Below are positions 26,505 through 33,171 of a DNA stretch of 64,000 bases, piece by piece (within the stretch, counting starts at the first letter, position 1; every line of letters begins with the position of its first letter). Position numbers and translations under genes: made by a program. Where the stretch lies: the NCBI RefSeq assembly GCF_001636405.1, contig NZ_KV440950.1, positions 4,951,977 through 5,015,976 on the forward strand, written 5' to 3'. The notes beneath the pieces were generated by a model. The model was not told the origin of the DNA. It searched no databases and saw only the letters and a program-made list of their open reading frames with translations. The stretch is from Peribacillus frigoritolerans. GTDB taxonomy: Bacteria > Bacillota > Bacilli > Bacillales > DSM-1321.

Positions 26505-27310
26505 TTATGGTGGAACAGTGGTATATAAGACGTCTGTGTTATCTCTAACTGCAACTTGTTCCCAATCTTTTATAGCTATGATTGCATATCTGATTCCAGC
26601 ATTTGTCTCATTTCCGGCAGAGAACTTAAGTTCCTTGCCTTCTTTTTCAGTCATAATTGATTGCAACTTTTCCTGACTATTTGTCATAGATATATTTTCA
26701 TTGAATCCATCCTTTATAATAGCATCAGGTTTTTCTTGCTTTACTTTTTAACAACTTTCCCGTTTGGCGGATTTGTTGAGGAATACCGAATACTTAATAC
26801 TTGTTCTAAAATCCCTGCCCTGTTTAGGTCGAGCTCCTTCAATTTATACTCTGGCTTTTGAACGATTACAAAAGTCAATTCACTTGAGTCGGAACGAATA
26901 GGAACAGTAACATTAAAGTTTATGGAGCTATTTAGGTTTCATATCAAAGAAATATTTATTTACGTCCTGCTCCTTATTTTTAACCTTAAATTTCACTTAT
27001 TTATAATCTTCAAAAACAAGTAAAGCATACTTTCTGACCTCATCAATGTGGTTATCTACTGAGGCAACAACTGACACTTCATTGTCAGTACTATTAAGTA
27101 TACTTCCTTCATCGATAACTTTACTTTTCAATTTTCCCACCCCATATCCAACCGTACCAAAATCAGCAGCAGCATTCGTTACTTCACGTTCTTTTTCAAT
27201 AACATCGATATTAGAAGTGGTTAATTCTTTAGGTGGAGATAAGAATAAAACAAGTAAAAACCCCAAGCAATACCAAAATAGATAGCGCAGATATGTAGTA
27301 TTTTTTCATA
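26505..27310 (-). pseudogene. Decayed membrane-anchored protein gene with several frameshifts
   Basis: The minus strand starts M-K-K-Y-Y-I-S-A-L-S-I-L-V-L-L-G-V-F at about 27310, then shifts frame to L-L-V-L-F-L-S-P-P-K-E-L (stop at 26997), then another frame (N-S-S-I-N-F-N-V-T-V-P-I-R-S-D-S-S), and finally the frame of 26505-26687 (K-P-D-A-I-I-K-D-G-F-N). Together they suggest one original gene of roughly 265 residues with an N-terminal hydrophobic anchor. No family is recognised. At least three frame changes and one in-frame stop show it is dead. Confidence 0.65.
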
Positions 27311-27331
27311 AACCAATCTTCTTCTAATTAA

Positions 27332-27358
27332 AAGAGATATGCAATGAGCATATCTCTT
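27332..27358 (-). terminator. Hairpin upstream of the decayed gene
   Basis: Stem AAGAGATATGC / GCATATCTCTT with a 5-nt loop and TTTTAATT after it on the minus strand. It lies after a short coding remnant (about 27378-27560, minus strand) that includes K-G-Y-K-T-V-N-G-Q-T-E-A-Y-W before a stop, and S-A-S-S-T-K-A-D-Y-I-G-D-E-T in a different frame; I do not recognise the source gene. Confidence 0.6.
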
Positions 27359-27566
27359 CATTATTTTTCTATTACCAATTACCAATAGGCCTCTGTTTGA
27401 CCATTAACAGTTTTATACCCTTTTAAGTTTAAAAGTATGAGTCCCAATAGCAAAATCATTCCTGAAGCATGTTCAACCGTTCAATGTTTCATCTCCAATA
27501 TAGTCCGCCTTTGTAGAACTTGCCGATTTAGTTTGATTAAAAAACCATATACCGTTTTATTTAAAA

Positions 27567-27690
27567 AAAGCCTTCTCGATTGAGAAGGCTTTATCTGAAT
27601 AAGTGAAGGGTAACACATTATTTGATTTTATTCATTTAATTACTTAATATTCCTGTAAATTAAAAAATCCCTCTCATTAGAGAAGGATTT
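27567..27690. repeat. Terminator-like hairpins 1 and 2 of an eight-member family
   Basis: Hairpin 1 (27567-27592) is AAAGCCTTCTC / GAGAAGGCTTT with loop GATT. Hairpin 2 (27665-27690) is a near copy, AAATCCNTCTC / GAGANGGATTT with loop ATTA. Both are followed on the plus strand by related tails (GTGAAGGGTAACACATT and AGAGTGTTGGAAACACA). They lie downstream of the Q-rich gene at 27790 on the minus strand and may end its transcript. Confidence 0.8.
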
Positions 27691-27789
27691 ATTTGTCTGA
27701 AGAGTGTTGGAAACACAATAATATTTTTTCCAATCAATTATTTAATATACATTTTTTAACATTTAATTATTCTCAGTCTAACTTCTTGA

Positions 27790-28311
27790 TTACTGCAGTT
27801 GATTTTGTTGTCCCATTTGGCCAAATTGTTGTTGCCCTTGTTGATTTCCCATTTGTTGGCCAGACTGTTGATGCCCTTGTTGGTCCCCCATTTGTTGGCC
27901 GGACTGTTGATGCCCACCTGTCATTTGTTGTAACTGCTGTTGTGCTTGACTTACAGCTTGATTCATTTGAGTTAATGCTCGATTACTTTGAATGTATTGA
28001 GATGCTTGATTTAAAGTTTGAATTGCCTGTTGGATAGATTGTTGGAGTTGTTGATCTGTTTGTTGTAATTGTTGTTGAGTTTGACCACTTAATTGTTGAA
28101 TTTGATGTGACAATTGATTTTGCCCTTGTGGTGGTTGCTGATTTTGTTGTCCCGTTTGTTGGCCGGACTGTTGTTGCCGTTGTTGTAGACTAGAAAGTGA
28201 ACTTTGCAGATTATTTAATTGATTTCTAAGGTCACTAAATTCTTGAGCAATTTCAACATCCACCGTTCTTTTAACTTCTGATTCAATCTTTTTCTTCGTA
28301 TTATTATCCAT
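27790..28311 (-). CDS. Glutamine-rich low-complexity protein, copy 1
   Basis: 173 residues from the ATG at 28311, where GGAGGG stands 6 nt upstream; the longer frame adds an unlikely hydrophobic leader. The first 40 residues (M-D-N-N-T-K-K-K-I-E-S-E-V-K) are charged and helical. The middle is a coiled-coil-like Q-rich tract (Q-L-Q-Q-T-D-Q-Q-L-Q-Q-S), and the C-terminus has repeats of H-Q-Q-S-G-Q-Q-M-G. It has no signal peptide and no recognised domain. A paralogue lies 440 nt upstream. Confidence 0.8.
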   Translation of the reverse strand: MDNNTKKKIESEVKRTVDVEIAQEFSDLRNQLNNLQSSLSSLQQRQQQSGQQTGQQNQQPPQGQNQLSHQIQQLSGQTQQQLQQTDQQLQQSIQQAIQTLNQASQYIQSNRALTQMNQAVSQAQQQLQQMTGGHQQSGQQMGDQQGHQQSGQQMGNQQGQQQFGQMGQQNQLQ

Positions 28312-28460
28312 AAAAATCCCTCCGTATTCAATAGTCGCCCTTAGGCACTTTATTAAATTGTTCAATATCCTGATAAATATCCATAAAAAATTTAATATAC
28401 AAAAAATACGACTAATCAAAACCCTATCACCAATCCACTATTGAATTGCATATAAATAGG

Positions 28461-28680
28461 CCCATCTCAATTAAGAGAAGGGTTAAAATCTGGAGGAGTG
28501 ACCCTTTTGGGTAACACATTAAAAGTATTTTATCCATTCAATTACTTTATATACAGAAATAAAAAGACCCTCTCCAATTAATAGAGGGGTATGAAGAGAC
28601 TCTAGGGTACTATAGTTTATTCAATTAATAATTCATCTTACAAAAGTAAAAAAAGCCCCTCTCGATTTGAGAAGGGCTTT
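28461..28680. repeat. Terminator-like hairpins 3, 4 and 5 of the family
   Basis: Three related hairpins lie between the Q-rich genes: 28461-28482 (CCCNTCTC / GAGANGGG), 28567-28590 (ACCCTCT / AGAGGGGT) and 28652-28680 (AAAGCCCNTCTC / GAGANGGGCTTT). Two are followed by tails such as GGAGTGACC...GGGTAACACATT and ATTCAATTA. No gene is seen between 28312 and 28752. Confidence 0.8.
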
Positions 28681-28752
28681 AGGTCGGACTTCTTGCCATT
28701 AATGCTCAGAATCTAATATAGTACTTTCACACATAAAATTATATTAACTATA

Positions 28753-29241
28753 TTATTGTAGTTGATTTTGTTGTCCCATTTGACCATATTGTTGATTGCT
28801 CATTTGTTGTTGACCTTGTTGACCTTGTTGACCTTGTTGTTGACCTTGTTGTTGACCCTGTTGTTGACCCAACTGGTTGAATTGCTGTTGTGCTTGACCT
28901 ACTACCTGATTGATTTGGTTAAGCGCTTGGTTTGTTTGAGCATATTGAAGACATTGGTTTAAAGTTTGAATTGCTTGTTGAATGGATTGTTGTAATTGTT
29001 GATCAGTTTGTTGTAGTTGATTTTGTGCCTGGCTAGCAAATTGTTGGATTTGTTGCATTAATTGATTTTGTTGTTGTTGATTTTGTTGTCCTGTTTGTTG
29101 CCCTGAATTTTGTCCAGTATTTGATAGTGAATTTTGAAGATGATTTAATTGAGCTCTAAAATCACTTAATTCTTGAGCAATTTCAACATCCACCGTTTTT
29201 TTAACTTCTGATTCAATCTTTTTCTTAGTATTATTATCCAT
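28753..29241 (-). CDS. Glutamine-rich low-complexity protein, copy 2
   Basis: 162 residues with GGAGGG upstream of the ATG. By my count about 63 residues are Gln (near 40%). The N-terminal 30 residues are nearly identical to copy 1 (I-E-S-E-V-K-K-T-V-D-V-E-I-A-Q-E), the central segment L-Q-Q-T-D-Q-Q-L-Q-Q-S-I-Q-Q-A-I-Q is shared, and the C-terminus has G-Q-Q-Q repeats. The two genes are a tandem duplication. The composition resembles prion-like or self-assembling proteins; localisation is unknown. Confidence 0.8.
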   Translation of the reverse strand: MDNNTKKKIESEVKKTVDVEIAQELSDFRAQLNHLQNSLSNTGQNSGQQTGQQNQQQQNQLMQQIQQFASQAQNQLQQTDQQLQQSIQQAIQTLNQCLQYAQTNQALNQINQVVGQAQQQFNQLGQQQGQQQGQQQGQQGQQGQQQMSNQQYGQMGQQNQLQ

Positions 29242-29332
29242 AATAATCCCTCCATATTGAAATTAACCCTTTGAAAAAGGCCATTTATTAACCTGTTCAA
29301 TATTTGCGGTAAATATCCATAAAAACACCAAT

Positions 29333-29562
29333 AAAAAAGCCCTTCTCGATTAAAAGAAGGGCTTTTTTGTCTGAAGGAGTGTTGTTGGAAACACAATTAT
29401 ATTTTATCCAATTAATGATAATAGAAAAGCCCTCTCATTAGAGAAGGGCTTTTGGAAAAGGAGTGTCTATTGGAAGTATTAACACATTTGATACTTTATC
29501 CATTCGATTACCTTTTATTCATCCTACCAAAAGATAAAACCCTCTCCAGTAGAGAAGGTTTT
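29333..29562. repeat. Terminator-like hairpins 6, 7 and 8 of the family
   Basis: 29333-29368 (AAAAAGCCCTTCT / AGAAGGGCTTTTTT), 29425-29453 (AAAAGCCCTCTC / GAGANGGGCTTTT) and 29536-29562 (AAAACCNNCTC / GAGNNGGTTTT). The first is followed by CTGAAGGAGTGTTGTTGGAA and the second by GGAGTGTCTATTGGAAG, matching the tails of hairpins 1-3. The 29242-29691 gap holds no other feature. Confidence 0.8.
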
Positions 29563-29691
29563 ACAACTGACGAGACTTGTGAGGGCTTCTCACATTAGTA
29601 TTTTAACCTTGTAAAATCCTTTTATTCCTCGCTTTATATTATGCAGCAAACAATTCCGTGATGGCAGCTTTACCCGCCTTCTTATCTGCAG

Positions 29692-30371
29692 TCATCTTTT
29701 ATCTTTCTGGAATTTATATAAAGCCGACTCTGTACCTTTTCCGAATATAGAATCAAGTGATCCAGGGTTATATCCTTCCAAATAAAGTACAGCCTGTAGG
29801 ATCCACGTGAGATTGTATTTTGCACCTTTTTCGACCGTAACGATGGCGTCCTTAGTTTTTACTCCCCATTTACCATCCACAACTAGCTTTTTATTGAATT
29901 GCTTATTAAGTTCTGTTTGTAGGGCTTTGATAAGTGCTGTTTTTGTATTAGGGCCATTAAATCCATCTACATAAAGACCAGTTTTATAACGGCTAATTAA
30001 CGTGTTTTGAATCGACTTAACTGTTTCATCTCCACTGATTGAAGGTTTGCTCTCTTCTTTATTTTTAGCATTTCCAAAATTGATTCTCTGACCTATTTTT
30101 AATTTAGTTGGATCGATACCAGGGTTTGCTTTTATTAAATCTTCAACTTGAACCCCGCCTGTTCCATCCTTATGTGCAATGCAATCCTGGCCCTTTTACC
30201 ATTTGGGGAATTAATTAGATTCTTGGGCTCGATAATAAATGTATATCCAACTCCAGGCCAACCCAGCGTGTTTACATGATAATCTGCGAAGCTTTCAGCA
30301 TCAGATCCACCCAAATTCTTTTTTGTTAATGAATGATGCCATACACGGTGAGTGATTGTTTTAGTAGGCAT
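29692..30371 (-). pseudogene. Broken N-acetylmuramoyl-L-alanine amidase with LysM and peptidoglycan-binding parts
   Basis: 30135-30371 keeps the start of an Amidase_2 domain: R-V-W-H-H-S-L-T, D-Y-H-V-N-T-L-G-W-P, G-Y-T-F-I-I-E-P-K-N-L-I. The frame is then lost; most of the amidase domain is missing. A second frame (about 30187 to 29692) holds a LysM-like block (G-V-Q-V-E-D-L-I-K-A-N-P, K-L-K-I-G-Q-R-I) and two peptidoglycan-binding repeats (V-D-G-F-N-G-P-N-T, V-D-G-K-W-G-V-K-T, then D-S-I-F-G-K-G-T). This is an endolysin-like cell-wall amidase with an internal deletion and frame change. Confidence 0.85.
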
Positions 30372-30625
30372 TGAATATATGCCTTTTGACTTTTAATTTG
30401 CCAATTCTATCGACTACTTGTGGAAGATTTGTAAAGTTCATTTACTTACTTTGTACGGATGATAACTGATTCAGTAGAATTATCTTATACAACATTCCCC
30501 TATTTCAACTAAGCCTTAAGCAAAAGAAAAAACACACCCAGTAATCTCCTAATTCGATATTCACATCATAAGTTGAAAATAAGATAAGCCTTTAAATTTT
30601 TGAAACAACTCACCACCCCGTACCT

Positions 30626-30662
30626 CCCTCATAAACTGTAACTAGGCACATTTATGAGGGGG
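30626..30662 (+). promoter_or_regulatory. Hairpin that masks the ribosome-binding site of the 30670 permease gene
   Basis: Arms CCCTCATAAA (30626-30635) and TTTATGAGGG (30651-30660) pair perfectly over 10 bp with a 15-nt loop. The 3' arm contains most of the GAGGGGG ribosome-binding site (30656-30662), 7 nt before the ATG. The hairpin is conserved in the fossil copy at 25882-25918 (10 bp, arms CCCCTCATAA / TTATGAGGGG), which supports a role in translation control or as an operator. Confidence 0.6.
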
Positions 30663-30669
30663 ACGAATC

Positions 30670-32061
30670 ATGGAGATGGAATTAACGGCACTCCATTGGA
30701 TTTATGTTGTATTTATTGCATTGATAATCGGGTTTATGGTAAAACGTCGTGATACTACCCTCATCTGCATAATTGGCATTTTCCTTTTGGCCTTAGTGGC
30801 TACAGGCAGTTTAGCCTCTTCCATAAGCGGGATATTCAACAGCTTCATTTTCGCAATCACGGAATTAATGTCCACGATTTTAATCATTTCCATCATCGTA
30901 GCCATGAGTACGGTTTTAACGAAGTCGGGCATTAATGATGTCATGATTACACCATTTGCGAAATTCATTAAGAACCCTACACTTGCTTTTTGGGTAATTG
31001 GCATCGTCATGATGGTGATATCCTGGTTTTTTTGGCCATCACCTGCCGTTGCCTTACTTGGGGCTGTTCTGCTCCCCGTAGCCTTACGGGCTGGTTTACC
31101 GGCCCTTGGCGTGGCGATGGCGATGAACCTTTTTGGTCACGGAATCGCATTATCAGGGGATTTCATCATTCAGGCTGCCCCTAAACTTACGGGCGATGCG
31201 GCTTCCATACCAGTCGGTGATGTAATCGCTGCGAGCATTCCCCTTGTCATTACAATGGGGGTTGTCACCACCCTCTCCGCCTTTATCCTTTTAAAGCGGG
31301 ATATGAAGCTTGGAAGAATCAAGGCGGCGGATAATGAGGGATTTGTCCAAGATCAAACAATCAGTGAAAACCTGCTTACACTGGGACAAAAGAAATTTTT
31401 TGCCGTCTTCATTCCGATTGCCTTTCTGTTGGATGTTGTGGCATTGTCGATTTTGAAGTTGCAAGGCGGAGATGCAACCGCGTTGGTTGGCGGTACAGCG
31501 GTTTTCATTTTGCTGATTTTATCCCTTGTCGCACATAAACAGCAAGGGCTTGAAAAATCAACGGGCTATTTGATTCAGGGTTTTCAATTTGGCTTCAAAG
31601 TATTCGGACCCGTCATTCCGATCGCCGCATTCTTCTATTTAGGTGATTCTGGATTCAATCAGATCATCGGTGACTACTTACCGAAAACATCCCTCGGCAT
31701 CGTCAATGACCTCGGTGCCGCATTGGCGGCCTCCGTTCCTTTAACGAAAGAAATAGCCGCCGTCACATTAACCGGCATCGGTGCCATCACCGGCTTGGAT
31801 GGATCGGGCTTCTCAGGCATTTCTTTAGCGGGATCTGTCGCCAAACTTTTTGGCACGGCCATCGGAGGCGGAACCGCCACCTTGACTGCACTCGGGCAAA
31901 TTACCGCGATTTGGGTTGGCGGAGGTACCCTGATTCCATGGGCACTGATCCCGGCAGCTGCCATTTGTAATGTCAGTCCCTTTGAACTTGCCCGCCGGAA
32001 TCTGCTTCCGGTAACCATTGGTTTAGCAGTGACTACAATAGTCGCGATGTTTCTCATTTAA
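30670..32061 (+). CDS. Polytopic permease of the ion-transporter superfamily type
   Basis: A 463-residue protein with about eleven or twelve hydrophobic segments and Gly-rich breaks (G-L-D-G-S-G-F-S-G-I and A-L-G-Q-I-T-A-I-W-V-G-G-G-T-L) reminiscent of GntP/dicarboxylate-like carriers. F-W-P-S-P-A-V-A-L-L-G-A-V lies in the first half and a mirrored A-A-S-V-P-L-T-K-E-I in the second. I do not know its substrate. Its leader carries a hairpin over the ribosome-binding site, and a fossil copy of its 5' end lies at 25830-26010. Confidence 0.75.
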   Translation: MEMELTALHWIYVVFIALIIGFMVKRRDTTLICIIGIFLLALVATGSLASSISGIFNSFIFAITELMSTILIISIIVAMSTVLTKSGINDVMITPFAKFIKNPTLAFWVIGIVMMVISWFFWPSPAVALLGAVLLPVALRAGLPALGVAMAMNLFGHGIALSGDFIIQAAPKLTGDAASIPVGDVIAASIPLVITMGVVTTLSAFILLKRDMKLGRIKAADNEGFVQDQTISENLLTLGQKKFFAVFIPIAFLLDVVALSILKLQGGDATALVGGTAVFILLILSLVAHKQQGLEKSTGYLIQGFQFGFKVFGPVIPIAAFFYLGDSGFNQIIGDYLPKTSLGIVNDLGAALAASVPLTKEIAAVTLTGIGAITGLDGSGFSGISLAGSVAKLFGTAIGGGTATLTALGQITAIWVGGGTLIPWALIPAAAICNVSPFELARRNLLPVTIGLAVTTIVAMFLI

Positions 32062-32086
32062 TCGATTTGTGTGGACTCTAAAACAC

Positions 32087-32117
32087 GGAACGGATCTCCA
32101 TTTCCGTTCCATTTTTA
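32087..32117 (+). terminator. Terminator after the permease gene
   Basis: Stem GGAACGGA / TCCGTTCC with an 8-nt loop, then ATTTTTA. Confidence 0.85.
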
Positions 32118-32159
32118 AAAGAAGGTTCGATTGGTTTTTACTTTATAAGGATGGACCCT

Positions 32160-32290
32160 CATTGATTGAAGAAATTAGCACATTCCTGCCAATAACTGGC
32201 TAGCTGGGACCCCACAGGCGCTTCCGTCGAGGAGGCTTAGCAGACTTGTCGGCGTATGGGAGTGGATTTCTGAAAGCAACTGGAACTTTA
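32160..32290 (-). repeat. Degenerate copy of the GC-rich Bacillaceae intergenic repeat
   Basis: GGACCCCACAGGCGCTTCC and GAGGAGGCTTAGCAG match the reverse complement of the kind of arms seen in the 11830-11930 block. The match is approximate. The 358-base gap 32062-32419 otherwise holds only the two terminators. Confidence 0.45.
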
Positions 32291-32306
32291 TAAATTTGTC
32301 TACAGT

Positions 32307-32338
32307 AAAAAGGACTGAAATAAATCAGTCCTTTTTTA
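32307..32338. terminator. Bidirectional terminator; end of the NRPS operon
   Basis: Perfect stem AAAAAGGACTGA / TCAGTCCTTTTT with a 6-nt loop and T-runs on both strands. It lies about 80 nt beyond the thioesterase stop and so ends the NRPS transcript on the minus strand. Confidence 0.85.
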
Positions 32339-32419
32339 GATGAAGATTGGGTTTCATTGGTATCCAAACGGATGCTTACATTAAGGCAAGTTTTGGTGCA
32401 AGGCAGTCAGTCAGCTATC

Positions 32420-33151
32420 TTAAATCAGAACTTCACAACGACTATTAAGTACATACTCTTGAATGATTTTTAAAACGATATCCTGGTTTTGCTTTATATA
32501 GAAATGATCACCCTTTAATATATGCAATCCTTCAATTTGTTCAATATATTCATTCCAGCTTTCGATACTTTCCTTCGTCACGGTATCATTCGATCCCAAT
32601 AGCAAAACGGCTTTGTTTCCCACCTTTTTCTCGCGTTTTTTTTCATGGTGGTAGTTGGCTAATACATTCAAGTCCGACTGGATTATCGGAAGGAATATAT
32701 TCATGAAATCTTCCGTTTCCAGGAGTTCCTTGTTTGTTCCCCCGATTTTTTCAAGCGATCGTTTTAAATGTTTTGTATTAGAGCAATCGATTTGATCTAC
32801 TTTATATTCTGGGGATGACTTACTTGAAATGAATAAATGTTCAACTTTATTATCATCTCTCTCTTCTAATTTTGCCGCAATTTCATAGGCTACGATCGCA
32901 CCCATGCTATGTCCAAACAAAGAGATGTTTTCCAGTGAATTCATTTGATGTTTCGTTTCCATTTCCTTCAATAATATATCCGTCAAATCCGTCATATGTT
33001 CACATAGTGGTTCACTATATTTACTGCCATGTCCAGGGTATTCCAGCGGGATTACCTCTATTACATCATCATCAAATTTCCATTCTCTATAAAAAGATGC
33101 ACTTCCCCCAGCATAAGGGAAACAAAAAAGTGTTTTCTTCAGTCCTTCCAT
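32420..33151 (-). CDS. Type II (editing) thioesterase of the NRPS operon
   Basis: A 243-residue alpha/beta hydrolase of GrsT/SrfAD type: F-C-F-P-Y-A-G-G-S-A near the N-terminus, nucleophile Ser82 in G-H-S-M-G, an Asp in G-S-N-D (about 189) and His216 in G-D-H-F-Y. These enzymes strip wrong or stalled groups from carrier-protein arms, which matters most here because two modules have no dedicated loading domain. It is the last gene of the operon, 20 nt after NRPS4. Shine-Dalgarno spacing before the ATG is very short (GGGGG adjacent). Confidence 0.92.
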   Translation of the reverse strand: MEGLKKTLFCFPYAGGSASFYREWKFDDDVIEVIPLEYPGHGSKYSEPLCEHMTDLTDILLKEMETKHQMNSLENISLFGHSMGAIVAYEIAAKLEERDDNKVEHLFISSKSSPEYKVDQIDCSNTKHLKRSLEKIGGTNKELLETEDFMNIFLPIIQSDLNVLANYHHEKKREKKVGNKAVLLLGSNDTVTKESIESWNEYIEQIEGLHILKGDHFYIKQNQDIVLKIIQEYVLNSRCEVLI

Positions 33152-33171
33152 CCCCCTACTACTATGATCAA

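Noticed and set aside
29166-29396. ORF that reads across the start of Q-rich copy 2 on the same strand in another frame
   Set aside because: No ribosome-binding site and it overlaps hairpin 6 and the true start of the Q-rich gene.
27567-29562. Reading the hairpin family as a CRISPR array
   Set aside because: Units differ in length and sequence, spacing is irregular, and there are no cas genes. Terminator-like stems explain them better.
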